Origin: Ctena decussata
Taxonomy: Eukaryota > Mollusca > Bivalvia > Lucinida > Lucinidae
Reading direction: 5' to 3'
Assembly: GCA_963989385.1 (NCBI GenBank)
Contig: OZ022507.1
Location: 58,973,400 to 59,037,399, forward strand
Length of the DNA stretch: 64,000 nucleotides
Under the pieces are notes generated by a model that saw only the letters and a list, made by a program, of their open reading frames with translations, did not search any database and was not told the origin of the DNA. This document shows positions 50,324 through 61,900 of the stretch, piece after piece. The translations under genes were made by a program, and so were the position numbers. Every line of letters starts with the position of its first letter. Positions within the stretch are counted from its first letter, which is position 1.

Positions 50324-53300
50324 GTAAAACATAAAAACGGAATATATTTGACCAAAAGCATTAAGTTTACAAAACAAATTACAGTCGTTTCGGACCAAGG
50401 ACGTTTCGTACCCATGTCGATTCATACCCTTCTAGTTCTTTCTTTCTTCCATTTACACATTAACCCCTGAAGGGGACACAGACGGTGTACTTTTGTACAC
50501 TCCATTGGTTGCAGGATGAAAGCCTTCTTATAGCCATGTAGCTGTAGTAGCGATCTTTAACCTGCACAGGGATGATGACTCTCCCTGCACAGGGGGCCTC
50601 CAGTTTACATCTCGATCATTGGGCAGCACACTTCTTAGCATCATCCATGCAAACGATGCAGAAAAACGCGTTCGGACATAGGAATAATTTGCCTTGGGTG
50701 AGGATCAAACCCAAGAGCTCTGGCTTCAGGGTCACGGGTCAACTCAGCCTGTAACCAACTCGGCCCCTGGGTCAACTCGGCCTCAAGTCAACTCGGCCGG
50801 GTCAACTGGGCCTGTTATTTTACAATACTGCCAATGCTATATTTTGTGTGGATAGAATTGTTCAGTTTAAAGGTTTTTTTTCCAAGAAACTGAAAAGCAA
50901 TATAATATGTACTTACTTACGAACATTTCCCTAAAGATGAGTTCTATAAGTGATCTGTGATCACCAGAGTGTAATTAATTTCAGTTCAGTTCAATTCTCT
51001 TATCGACGTTACCCAAGTGGCTCAACGCTACGTAACCATAGTTTCACACACTTGCATGGCGCCATGTGTCCGTCCAAAAATGTGTAATTAATCTCGATGA
51101 CCAAACATTCATATTGTTTCAAATTAAAGAATATTTGCGAGTAATTCGTCACGCCAATGAATGTTTGCTGAGAATGTGTTAAATACTTAAAGATCCCCGC
51201 TAAATAACTCATGTATCAATACACTGATTAAAGCGGGTTTAGTTTAAACGGTTATTCGGTTTGTGTGTCGGCAATAATTACTTGCACAGTGAACTTTGAT
51301 ACATACAAACATACATACATACATACATATGCAGCAGGCCGAGTTGACCCGGGCCAAGTTGACCCGGCCGAGTTGAATCAGGCCGAGTTGACCCCAGGCC
51401 AGTTGACCCGGATTCGGCTTCAGAGTCCAGTGCACTAACCACTGAGCCACTGCACTAGCTCTGAGTACCTTTAAACAAAACTTATTTGGAGACAAATCTG
51501 TATGAAATCTCAAGTTTAAGCTTTTGCAAAAGCTAAATTCTTTGCCAGATAGATACATAAATATTGATGAAAATAACAGTAATCTAATAATAAATAAATC
51601 ATAATAATTACTACAGAAAGTAGGTTTTAAGGGGGTAACTCGAAAGTAAGCTAAACAAACTATACTATACTTCATGTAAGAAAAAAAATACAGTAAAGTA
51701 AGTGAAACGATGTGTCAAAGTTGCTGTCAAAAAGTCTCTCTGATGGAGAACTCAATCTTCCCTAAAATGAAATCCAAATCTCCCACATGGTCATCAGGAG
51801 CTCATCACATGTATGCTGGTGAACAAAAAAAACAAAACAAGCTTTTACAAAAGCATCATTGTGTTTACAAAAAGTTCAGTGGATTCTAAATGTTTTATGA
51901 ACCTTGAAATTTAGGATGCCCTTTTTCATTTCTGGGGTAAACACTAAATATATACATATAGATAATAGATTAAATGTTGTAGAAAGTAAATCATAAGGTT
52001 AGGGCTAAACAGTAATGTTTATTTATCTCTCTTTTTTAGTAATTTTTGGAGAGACAAAAAATCTCACTCTTTAGAACTTTTCTGGAGATTTTCCAATGCG
52101 TTAGATCCCGAAAATACATGCAAAACTCAAGGGGCGTGCGCAATCTCACTCTTTGAATTTCCGAAAACTTGGCAGGTATGGTCAAAATATTTATGGGGTT
52201 TAATCATGCATCATTCAGACGTGGCTTAATGTGTTTTAATGTGAATTACGCATATTTAAATCACCAACATACGTTAATTAATTAAACAGTCCCATAGATC
52301 TAGATCCATCTTACAAGATGGATCTAGATCTTTGAGATTGTTTTGGAAGGAAAAAACTCCCATCTAAATATAACCAAAGAAACATGGCTCTCATCAATAT
52401 GGTATTTGAATCTACATTTTCCTTTTCAGTGTGTACATGTTTCCTGTCCCTGAAGACAAGAGTGGGCAACAGGTGGTTGACTCACTGCAGAAACAAGTGG
52501 AGCAGCTCGGGGCAGTCAAGACTGGAAACTTCTACGTGGATTGTGAGACTTACCAGTCAAATTCACAGATTGGTATATATAGTGGAAAAATTTTACCTGC
52601 TTGGATGTTGTACCCTATTTATCATGGGCGTAGCTACCTATACGCAAATACGCAGGTGCGTATTGAAATTTTGTCAAATTGACAAAATTTCAACACACAC
52701 CTGCGTATTTTCATGCTGAAATGTTGTTAATTGGGCATAACTGTAATGCTAACTGCCAACAGACAGAAAATTTGAAATTATTAGCAGCTTAACCCCCTAT
52801 CATTGCCCTCAGTGAGTATAAAGCATAATTGTGCGTACAGTGTAATTGCCCCTAGCTACGCCCCTGTTTATACGGCTATAAAACTTGGTTTGCAGCTCTC
52901 TGGAATCAACCCAAATATCTTAAAATCAGTCTTATGAAATTCTCCTGTAAGATGGGTCTTGCCCTTCCTAAACAATGCCAGAACTCTAGATTTTCTTATA
53001 AGAAGGATGTAGATGATTGGATTGTTTTGGGAGGGAAAAGCCTTAGTCTAATAACCCAAGAAATATGATAACCTATACATTTGCAGATTCCGAAAAAAGA
53101 TATTTTCATTGATTTACATGGATGGTTAGATGGCTTGCAATTTTACGTCTTTTCAACAGTATTTCAGTAACATCAGGATGATGGATGGGTGATCATGAAA
53201 GGCTGTGTGCAATGGAACCCTATTGACAATTGAAAAGATTCCTGACTACAGCGGGACTTGAACCTGGAACCGCTAGATCCACAGGCCAGCACTTAAGCTA

Positions 53301-55641
53301 CTGAGGTACCGGGACTCCCTTGATTTACAAGTAGGCCAGTATACAAAAGTCTATACAATCATGTCGATCAGGACGATTTGGTTCTCAAGTAAATTTAATG
53401 CCTGCTTCCTCTTTGTTTCCCTGGACAACAAAACCCTTTCAAAAAGGGATCTACTCTAAAAGGAAAGAATTTGCTCTTAAAGGAGCAAATTCTTTCCATT
53501 AAGAGTTGACCATTTTGCGAAAAAGGGGCAAAAATGACAATGACAAGAGTTGCACCCCCTGAAAGTTTACTCTTTTATCTTGCAATATTTCAGGGTAAAA
53601 TTTTTATTCTAAGTGTATGGTTTTAACTTCTTGTATCTTCTTCAGGTGGGACCCAGCGACTGGCACATGTATTACACAATAGTGAACAGCCAGCTTCCTG
53701 CTTCTCTGTGCTGGACACAGGAACAACTCTCACTGCGGATCTGTTGTTTGAAATTCTGATTGTGAAATTGACACAGACTAAATCAGGAAAAGACAGTTTT
53801 TATCAGCAAAGAAAAGGTTTCAAGATAGAGTCAAAAGGACCAAGATATGAACTTGGGGATTTTATCATAAAAATTGGTTCAGTGTCTTTAGCCTCAAACT
53901 TTAAAGGAATTTTGGTCGAGGTAATTAGGTAATCATTATCAGGGCCTGGTTGTTCAAAACTAAAGTTAGTTAACATTTTGTTGAAATTACAAACTTAAAT
54001 ATCTCAAATACCCCAATATTTTTTGTAGAAAAAATGTGAGAAGCTTTTGCAAAAGCTTCTCACATTTTGCAAAAGCTTCTCGCATTTTTTCAGCACAAAA
54101 TATCAGTGTATTTGGTTATAAACCATAAAACACTTAATGAGTTGACCTCTTAATGAGTTTGTTAGGCTAACTATGCTTTAAACAAACAGGCCCAGGGCTA
54201 CAGATAAGATTTGTAATGATGATGAAACAGTGATAGTTTTCCTTTTCCCCCATTACATAGGTTGTGACCTTGTATTAGCAGAGCTCTAATTTGATGATTT
54301 ATTAGGGGATAACTGTATTCAAAATTGTCATTTGAGGAGGTAAATCGTCGGTTTTATCGTCGGAAATTTCTTTTTACGATGACGCATCAGCGGATCCGTA
54401 AAAAGCAATTTGCGATCATAAAACTGATGATTTACCTCCCCAAATGACAATTTTCATCCCCATTCTAAAGCACTTTCACATTTTCACATTTCGAAGTGTG
54501 CTACTTTACACCCATAGCAAATGCTTTCAGCAACATAAAATGAGACATCAACCAATGAAAAGTGATGTTATGTAATGACATCGGGTTTCCGACAGTACAG
54601 CAGAACTTCCACGGCTCAAACCCTGATGGCTAGTTTACTCTGTCTGGCTAGAACTCATTCTTGGGTCCCTAGAGATCAGTGTATATAGAAACTAACCCTG
54701 GATGGCTGGAACTACCCTTGGCTGAAACTAATTTTCATGGTCCCAAGCCTGTTCGAGCCATTGAAGTTCTATTGTATATTGCAGGATATACTGTTGCAAA
54801 TTTTTGACGTTATCCAATCAGACATTGTGTTACATATGTAAGTGTATTAGAGCCAGAAATGAAAAATAGTTGAATTTGCAAACATCATATATCCAGATGT
54901 GGCCAACTCATCTGGAGCTTCACTGTTTGCTCTCTAGGTTTTAATTCTCAATTTGATGTAGCCTGAACGAAACATTTTTGAAATTTTGCAGAGGTACATA
55001 TTCGTGCCTAACTTAGTTAAGGGTAACAGATAATTATCTTACTTTTCATTTAAAAACATGTTGTGACCCCTCATCTGAACTGCCTTGTTCAGTCAGTTAG
55101 GATGAGGAGTCACAATATATCTTTAAATAAAAAATAAGAAAAAGTATTGTGCATTTATCAAATACTTCCTCTTATCTAGAGCTCTGCATTAGCAATGCTT
55201 CATTGTGGAAGTTCATAAGGTCGCAGCTTGCTTTGAACATATTTTGTGTAGAAATTCAGTTCACAAATAACATGAATTACACACAAAATAAAGTTAATGG
55301 GATCTGTCTTACAAGATGGATCTAGATTTTTGGGACTGCTTTGGAGGGGAAATTCTCATCTTGTAACTGAATAAATGCGGTATTGTAAAAAATTTTAAGT
55401 ATAAACTCTAATACTTTTTTCACCATTTCAGGTAGAGTACTGTCCCTGCTTGATACCAGCAGAGTGTTGGAATCTCATGAAGGAACTTATGCAAAGTTTT
55501 ATGGGTTCGGTTGTGGAAAATATGCCTGCCCTTGTGAAAAACAAGGTAGATGAGATGTACTCTCCATCAGACACAATTAACCAGTATCTGGAGCACTTCA
55601 ACAATTTCAGAAAAACTACAACAGCTCAACCTGTGAGATGA
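50310..55641 (+). CDS. MED20: Mediator complex subunit 20
   Basis: Head-module subunit of Mediator, which bridges transcription factors and RNA polymerase II in the nucleus. Exons 50310-50323, 52430-52572, 53646-53920 and 55432-55641 join in phase to 213 codons, against 212 in human as recalled. Recognisable segments are MFPVPEDKSGQQ, GNFYVDCETYQSN, VLHNSEQPASCFSV, IESKGPRYELGDF, IIKIGSVSLASNFKGI and YSPSDTINQYLEHFN. The first coding exon is only 14 nt (MGVVC with a split Cys); it was chosen because the family begins MGV.C and ATGGGCGTTGTATG is followed by GTAAAA with matching phase 2. A GAATTTGCTCC-type palindromic element lies about 80 nt past the stop, perhaps in the 3' UTR. Confidence 0.95.
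50570..51465 (-). mobile_element. tRNA-like SINE split by a 686-bp insertion
   Basis: The minus strand at 51465-51424 reads AGTGGCTCAGTGGTTAGTGC (A box). Past the insertion, 50729-50690 reads TTGGGTTTGATCCTCACCC (B box). The two halves join at a duplicated GGCTTCAG. Confidence 0.75.
50730..51415. mobile_element. foldback element FB-d, inverted ends of GGCCGAGTTGACC units, 8-bp duplication
   Basis: The left end holds repeated GGTCAACTCGGCC units (50738-50812) and the right end the inverse GGCCGAGTTGACC (51335-51410). GGCTTCAG is directly repeated at 50722-50729 and 51416-51423. The interior is AT-rich with no recognised gene. Confidence 0.85.
51470..52425 (+). other. MED20 intron 1 remainder, nothing recognised
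   Basis: AT-rich. A short hairpin around GATCTAGATCCATC / GATGGATCTAGATC sits at about 52305. Confidence 0.45.
52430..52572 (+). CDS. MED20: MED20 exon 2
   Basis: Acceptor TTCCTTTTCAG; reads VYMFPVPEDKSGQQVVDSLQ, continuing to CETYQSNSQI, donor GATTG|GTATAT in phase 1. Confidence 0.95.
52625..52865. mobile_element. TIR element GGGCGTAGCTA, MED20 intron 2
   Basis: ATGGGCGTAGCTACC and TAGCTACGCCCCT are inverted ends; the internal hairpin CGCAGGTGCGTATTGAAATT pairs with AATTTCAACACACACCTGCG. Confidence 0.7.
53128..53322 (-). mobile_element. tRNA-derived SINE family S2, copy 2, in MED20 intron 2
   Basis: Minus-strand head GTCCCGGTACCTCAGTAGCT, B box GGTTCAAGTCCC, and the shared body GATGGGTGATCATGAAAGGC. 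Confidence 0.8.
53405..53578. mobile_element. palindromic element family P3, in MED20 intron 2
   Basis: CTACTCTAAAAGGAAAGAATTTGCTC pairs with GGAGCAAATTCTTTCC; it ends 68 nt before MED20 exon 3. Confidence 0.75.
53646..53920 (+). CDS. MED20: MED20 exon 3
   Basis: Acceptor ATCTTCTTCAG; reads GGTQRLAHVLHNSEQPASCF, through TADLLFEILIVKL and FKIESKGPRYELGDF to KGILVE, donor TCGAG|GTAATT in phase 0. Confidence 0.96.
53941..54195. mobile_element. foldback family with GAGAAGCTTTTGCAA centre, copy 2, MED20 intron 3
   Basis: GGGCCTGGTTGTTCAAAACT pairs with AAACAAACAGGCCC; the centre GTGAGAAGCTTTTGC is present with an extra half unit. Confidence 0.7.
54289..54475. mobile_element. foldback with GGGGAGGTAAATC-type arms, MED20 intron 3
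   Basis: AAAATTGTCATTTGAGGAGG pairs with CCTCCCCAAATGACAATTTT; inner GTCGGTTTTATCGT. Confidence 0.7.
54598..54774. mobile_element. pogo-like MITE, degenerate, in MED20 intron
   Basis: Ends CAGCAGAACTTCCACGGCTC and GAGCCATTGAAGTTCTATTG next to TA dinucleotides; related to 48039-48588. Confidence 0.6.
55015..55187. mobile_element. palindromic element family P2, degenerate, in MED20 intron 3
   Basis: GTTGTGACCCCTCATCTGAAC, a damaged centre, and CTTCCTCTTATCTAGAGCTC at the right end. Confidence 0.7.
55432..55641 (+). CDS. MED20: MED20 exon 4 (stop)
   Basis: Acceptor CACCATTTCAG; reads VEYCPCLIPAECWNLMKELM and ends NNFRKTTTAQPVR with TGA at 55639-55641. Confidence 0.96.
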   Translation, partial: VEYCPCLIPAECWNLMKELMQSFMGSVVENMPALVKNKVDEMYSPSDTINQYLEHFNNFRKTTTAQPVR

Positions 55642-55719
55642 GTTTGAGGCCTTGTCTGGGAGAGCCCAAGATTTGGGAGAGTTTCAGGGGATAACTTAGG
55701 CAACTTTTGTGACTTTCAG

Positions 55720-55870
55720 TTTGCTACTTTGGGCAATGAAATCCTTCCAAAAAGGAGTCTACTCTTAAAAGAGGGAGCAGATTTTTTCCTTTAAGAGTTG
55801 ACAACCATTGAGAAGGGAGTTGAAAAAGAAAATGATAGAGTTGCTTCCCCTGAAAGTGTACCAACTCGTG
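55720..55870. mobile_element. palindromic element family P3, just downstream of MED20 stop
   Basis: CTACTCTTAAAAGAGGGAGC pairs with CCTTTAAGAGTTGAC; AGAGTTGCTTCCCCTGAAAG at right. It is probably within the MED20 3' UTR. Confidence 0.7.
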
Positions 55871-55929
55871 GTTAGATTCAATGGAAGGAATGGGGTGAAA
55901 TAAATCAGGCTGACATCTAATCATGAAGA

Positions 55930-56890
55930 GAGAATACAAAAAAAAAAAAAAAGAAAAGAATCAGAACTGGGCAAAGTGAAATAGTCTTGAAAGTGGACAT
56001 AAAGGACTGCTGAATGAAAATTATTTAAGAATTAACATTCAATTTTTCAGCGTTCATTTTGTGATGAAGCCAGTAGCCAAGTGCAAAGCACTTCTTGTAG
56101 AATTTTATATATAATGGTAAATATCTAATAATTGGGGAAACAAATCTTGAACTGGAAAATCCTGAATAAGAAAATTGGTTTTTATCTCAGGTCCTACAAT
56201 GCAGATTTTAATGTTGTAATGTGCAATTAACCTGCATTGATGTTCTTTGTCTATAGCAATTGTTATCATTTTATGAAATGAAACCAGTAACCAGGTTTTG
56301 AAAAAGTGATCTTGCCCTCATTACGAGATCACAGTGTCTATGAAACTGTCTTCATTTGATAAAACAGTGATGTTTTCTTCAGACCAAAGATATTTGTACT
56401 GCATTACTGCACTTGATGATTTCCAAAGCAGCCTCCTATGACCCGATATTTATGTGATCTTTTATTTTTACCAGGCTCAAGATTATTTTCATTCCAATTA
56501 CGAGATATTCAACATTATAATTGTGATTGTGATGTACGCTTACCACCCTGAAAAAACATTTCTCTATTTTATAATGAACTTGTTCAGTTTTGAAGATGTT
56601 AAGTCCATTACAAAAATGGTTTGAGAGTCTATATATTAATGATGAACACAGGACTATTTTCTTTAAGTAAATCCCCACTCTGAAATAAAGGCCCCAACTC
56701 TCTTTTCTGTAAAAAGTGCCAAAATTCCACCAGGATTATTAGCATTATGTCGTCAAAGGTTGTCATTCATTGTCCAGATTTTGTCTCAAGAAGGTTATTT
56801 GTAGGACTTGGGAATTGCAGTGTCCTCAGGCCTTCATAAGAGGCAATGCAGTTCCATCATGTGTGGTTATCCTGGGTTCAAGGTCATAAA
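55930..56890. other. MED20-UROC1 intergenic, nothing recognised
   Basis: AT-rich convergent intergenic stretch that should hold the 3' UTRs. No coding match. Confidence 0.45.
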
Positions 56891-56892
56891 AC

Positions 56893-57220
56893 TTGAGAAT
56901 AATCAACAAAGTGGTTGTGCACCTAGCCCAGCTCTGGGCCGGAAAATGCCCAGAAACAAGTTTCAATTTTAAACTTTGTTTCTGAAATAATTTCGGTCCG
57001 GAGCTGGACTAGTTGTGCACCCAGCGTGGACTCAGATCAGTCTGGGCATCCATCCAGTCTGATCAGACTCTTCGCTAAGCACTTAAAGGGTAGCTAAGAG
57101 TCTAAGAGTCTACCTCCATGCGGACAGTGGAGACTCTGCTCAGATTGGGCACATGCCCAGGCTGATCTGAGTCTGCGCTGGGTGCACAACCACTTTGTTG
57201 GTTTTCTCGCATCGCTGCTC
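56893..57220. mobile_element. palindromic MITE family P1, copy 6, with a small nested insertion
   Basis: The left arm is interrupted between GTGGTTGTGCACC and a second GTTGTGCACCCAGCG by about 85 nt with its own inverted ends CTAGCCCAGCTC and GAGCTGGACTAG (56930-57011). Confidence 0.75.
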
Positions 57221-57435
57221 AAATTACAATGTGTTATATCCATAATCTTACAATGTCAATAAAAACATTATTGTGGAAATTGTTTACTTCACGTTGTTTC
57301 ACCACTAAATATCTAAAACTGACCTTATCGTCTTTGAATTTGGTCCTTTATATACCAAAGGGTATTTGACAAAATCCACAAATAAAACAGCCAGCTGTGT
57401 ATATCCTAATGAGACATCTTGTTTGGATGGGCATT

Positions 57436-58045
57436 GTTATACCCCTGACATATGAAGAATGTCCGCATATGAAGTATGTCGAGGGGTATATAGTTTTTGC
57501 CTTTCCATCCATCTGTTCATTTGTTCGTTCTTTCATTCATTTGTTCGTCCGTAAGTAAGTTAACATTTGCGTAAGTTTTGCGTTAAGTTTTTTCTTTTGC
57601 TCCTGTTATCCAGAGCTTGTTTATAAGTGCTTAGTGTCATTACAGGACGGACACTGATCAGTGCATCTCCTTGATGCTGACCAAAGGTCAAGGTCACAGA
57701 CAAATTTGTACAATAATTGCATTAAAGTTTTGTGTTAAGTGTTGCTTTTGCTCTGTTTTTCTGAAAGTCTGTACTGGAACTTGTTGATATGCGCTTAGTG
57801 TTACTACAGGATGGATATTGATCAGTTTGCATCACCTGGATGCTGCTGCTGGCAAAAGGTCAAGGTCACAGACTTAGAAATTTGTACAACAGTTGCATTA
57901 AAGTTTTGCGTTAAGTTTTTGCTTTTGCTCTGTTTTCTTGAAAGTATTTACTGGACCTTGTTGATATGTGCTTAGTGCTACTACAGGCTGGATATTGATC
58001 AGTTTGCATCACCTCGATGCTGCTGCTGGCAAAAGGTCAAGGTTT
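57436..58045. mobile_element. tandem-core element T5, ~175-bp monomers
   Basis: Left hairpin TATACCCCTGACATATGAAG / GTATGTCGAGGGGTATA. Units carry TGCTTAGTG.TACTACAGG, TGGATATTGATCAGTTTGC and AAAGGTCAAGGTCACAGAC. Confidence 0.75.
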
Positions 58046-58138
58046 CAAATAAACATTGCATTAGTAGGAGATATGGGCCACATACCTAGAGACCTGTCTG
58101 GGCATATGGAAATGACAATGATTGGAACATCTATAATT

Positions 58139-58373
58139 GAGCCGCGACACGAGAAAACCAACAAAGTGGTTGTGATCCCAGCACAGACTCAGATCAGCCT
58201 GGGCATCTGCCCAGTCTGATCAGAGTCTTCTCTGTTCGCATGGAGGTAGCTTAGACCCTTAGCTACCATTTAAGCGCTTAGCAAAGACTCTGATCAGACT
58301 GGGCGGATGCCCAGGCTGATCTGAGTTTGCGCTGGGCGCACAACCACATTGTTGGTTTTGTCGTGTCGCGGCT
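58139..58373. mobile_element. palindromic MITE family P1, copy 7
   Basis: Full-length copy about 450 nt downstream of the UROC1 stop; arms GAGCCGCGACACGAG and TCGTGTCGCGGCT. Confidence 0.85.
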
Positions 58374-58601
58374 GGAATGATAATGATAGGAGCATTCAGA
58401 ATGAAAACAAGTAAATCTGCATGAGCAGCTCTGGTTAGAGTGTACAGGTATGCAAGATGGTCAGTTGCCAGTGCCCAAATATAGCTATTCCATGTGACTG
58501 ACATATTGCAAAGGACAAAAAACATGCATACACAACGAAAAATAAATTCATATCCAACATTTTGGCAGTATGTTCAACTCACATTAGAATCAGTGTATCA
58601 T

Positions 58602-58806
58602 GCAGTGCTCCAGATAAGAAGGAGTAACAGGGATAATTAAGGGATAATTTTGCATATTTCTCCATTAAAACATATTTTGTGACCCATCATTTGAACCGTC
58701 TCGCCGAGACGGTTCTAATGAGGGGTCACAACATATGTTTTCGTAGGGAAATAAGAAAAATTATCTTCAAATTATCCTCATTACCCCCTCTTATCTAGAG
58801 CTCTGT
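58602..58806. mobile_element. palindromic element family P2, copy 4, 12 nt past the UROC1 stop
   Basis: Centre GAACCGTCTCGCCGAGACGG; ends GTGCTCCAGATAAGAAGG and CTTATCTAGAGCTCT. It is likely transcribed in the UROC1 3' UTR. Confidence 0.8.
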
Positions 58807-58817
58807 CATGTCTAATT

Positions 58818-58958
58818 TCACTCTTTCAATGCCCTGTCTAGAAGTGACTCATCCTCTACATGGTGCGGAACAGTGACTTTCATCTTCAGGTTTTCCTCCA
58901 TAATCCTACAGATTGTCTCCTCTGCCTTATTATTCCCGGACCAAGATCTTCGGGCAAC
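58818..58958 (-). CDS. UROC1: UROC1 terminal exon
   Basis: Acceptor CATTACCAG; VARRSWSGNNKAEETICRIM to SLLDRALKE and TGA at 58818-58820. Confidence 0.95.
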   Translation of the reverse strand, partial: VARRSWSGNNKAEETICRIMEENLKMKVTVPHHVEDESLLDRALKE

Positions 58959-61900
58959 CTGGTAATGAAAATAACCAAATATCCAAATATACTTATCATA
59001 CAGCATGTGAAACAGGAAAGACTCAAATCAGCCTGCACATTTGTGCAGGCTGATTAGAGACTTTCCTTTTGGCGTATGCAGTCTATGAAACATGGGGAAT
59101 CTAAAACATGAAAAGTAAATACTCTGATCAGTTTGAGCTGATGCCCAACCTGATTTGAGTGTGTACAGTATGCTTATAAGGTAAGATTCTTTTTCATGTG
59201 AAGCCAATTATTTGTTGCATCACAAGAAAAAGGAAGTTTGGGAATGAACATGCCATAAAGAATCAGATAAGCCTCTGCCACATCAAGTCTGATCATGGTC
59301 CTCCTTGGTTGCATCAGCATCTTGGCATCCTGATATACACATATTGAGATGCAACTGATCATTCTATGCACAGCAAAGGCTGTTGTGCATTCAAAAGCAT
59401 ATGAGTTAAGGCCCGTTTCTGATGATATACTTCAGTTGATGACAATGCTAGGAAAGTATTTCTTCTTTCTGCACAAAAACTGATGTTGTTGAACCATGCT
59501 GAAAGCATCTAATCAATTCAGGTTGTAGCATATTGATGAAAAATGGAATATAAGTAAAGTGAGCATGCAGTCTAAAAAGAATGATTGCAATCATCATTAA
59601 TGGGTGGAACCGGAAAACTGACAGTGACCATGAGAATATGCATAAATAGCAAACAATCTTTATATAATAATCTTACCCCATTTGAAACATCCCAAGAGAG
59701 CATTTTCTTAGCACGACTTTCTGCGTCCTGTAAAGTACATGTTAGTAGATTTAAAATTAAAAGGCAAACAAAATAAAAAAAGAAGAATACAGTCAAGTCT
59801 CGACATCTCGAAGTTAAATTTCAGCCCAAACTACTGATTTCTCAAAAGTAAATTTTCTGGTACCAGAAAATTTGCTTTTGAAATATCAATAGTTTGAGAT
59901 AACAAGAGTTGAAATGTAAAAAAAAAAAAAGGAAATCTATTCTTTGATATAAGAAGATATTCTGAGATATCTATGTTTGAGATATCGAGAGTTGACTGTA
60001 TATCCCTGCAGGCTCATTCCTTTGAAACAGTTGCATCAAGATCATTAGAATGTGAAAGTGTTGACTGACATTGATACAAACCATATCAATGGTCTTTGCT
60101 GGCAGGGATGAAAACACAAATCTGACTGTGTCAGGAGAAAATGTTTTAGTTAAATATGTCCAGTCCTGTTAATACCTCTTTTTTAAGTCATCTGTGCCAA
60201 GTGGTTTGTTCTATCCTTGTAGATTGGTAGATTCCGTTCATCATTTTTTGGGTTTATTTATTTTTGTCTTGTATTTTTATCCTTTCTGTAGAAATACATG
60301 TAAATTACATGTTGGCACTGTAGACTGTAATCAGATGCTACATTCTGCAGCATCTGATCTGCGTCTGAGCTGTTTACATATGAGCCGCGACACGACAAAA
60401 CGAACAATGTGGTTGTGCGTCCAGCGCATACTCAGATCAACCTGGGCATCCGCCCAGTCTGATCAAAGTCTTCCCTAGGCGCTTAAAGGGTAGCTAAGGG
60501 TCTAAGCTACCTTCATGCGGACAGCGAAGACTCTGATCAGACTGGGCGGATGCCAAGGCTGATCTGAGTCTGCGCTGGGCGCATAACCACTTTGTTGGTT
60601 TTCTCGTGTAGCGGCTCATATGTCTTTCTTATGGGAAGCTAGACAATGATTTTTATGTAAGGAATAACCATTTTGTACAAAATGATAAAACCTCAGGAGC
60701 ATAGTTTAAAAAAAAAGAAAAATAAAGAAAAATAAAAAACAAAACGACACATATATGAATTAGCTTCAACTGATAATAGATGCTAACTTGTCAATAATGA
60801 AGGTTTTGTATTGATGGGCGGGCGGTTTCGAGTGTTAAATGCTATTCAACTGTATGTCAGTTATTTCAATAAGGAGTATGAGATTCTGTTTTGGGCAAGA
60901 TAATCCAAAGGCTAGATAAGCCTGATTTTAACACTAGACCATTGGATCGTAAGTCTGCAGAAGAGCACAAACCTGTTTGACAATAATGGCAGATTAAATA
61001 TACAAGAAGAATAATGTTAAAAAACAAAGTACTTACATTTGTCCCATCTAGCACCAGACCAAAGCCTCCGTTTATGACCTCACCCCTGGATGGAAATAAG
61101 TAGGACATGGATTTTTTTAATATTTTATAGAAAATAAAGCTTTAAAAGACACGTATTTGTTTATGCATCATTTTTTCAGTACTGTATATTTAATCCATGC
61201 AGAATAGTAACTGTTGTAAAGCTTGAGAAGACATATATTTGTATAGATGAAAGTGGACAAAGTACCCAAATCATAAGTCCGAACTCGTAAGTCATTTTAA
61301 CATTGACAATATCGGAATATTCTAGATACTCAGCCACAGAACCCAAAATAGAGGTGTGATATCGAGCTCGCTAGTACCTATTATAATACACCCGCCATAG
61401 TAGTAGTAGTAGTAGTATATAAATTTTGCCACTTGAGGCACACCTCCAAACTGGAGTCTTCTTGAGTTTCTCTCACAGGGACTATATACAGGGGCTAAGA
61501 TGATGGTGGTCTCATCACTCTATTTACACTTTAAGACTGCTATTCTAAAACTTTAAATATTATAAAAACATTCTCGAGGCACTGTGTACTGCGATCATCT
61601 TTTCCGCCTTGGAATTAAGGACAGTCTCTTATATCTTTCTACATGTAGGGAATGGCAAAGACTAATGGATTGTCTCTCCAAAGCACGGAGTACTGTTTCA
61701 TAACTTTCACTGCTAGTGCAGTCGAAGATGCCACTGCAGTCCAGGATCAGTTGTACAACTGTATCAGAATCTATATGCGTGTTTAATAACCTTGTAGCAA
61801 GTCCCATTAGCCGATCCAGCATGGGTCTTCTAGCTTCTGCCAGGGAATCACATGACAGTAAGAAATGTTCCGTTGTTTCGTCATTGCTGTGACACATCAT

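Noticed and set aside
59174..59371. Minus-strand frame with DAKMLMQPRRTMIRLD considered as a UROC1 exon
   Set aside because: The flanking exons join directly in phase (DVSNG to VARRSW) as in the family, and no suitable donor follows this frame.
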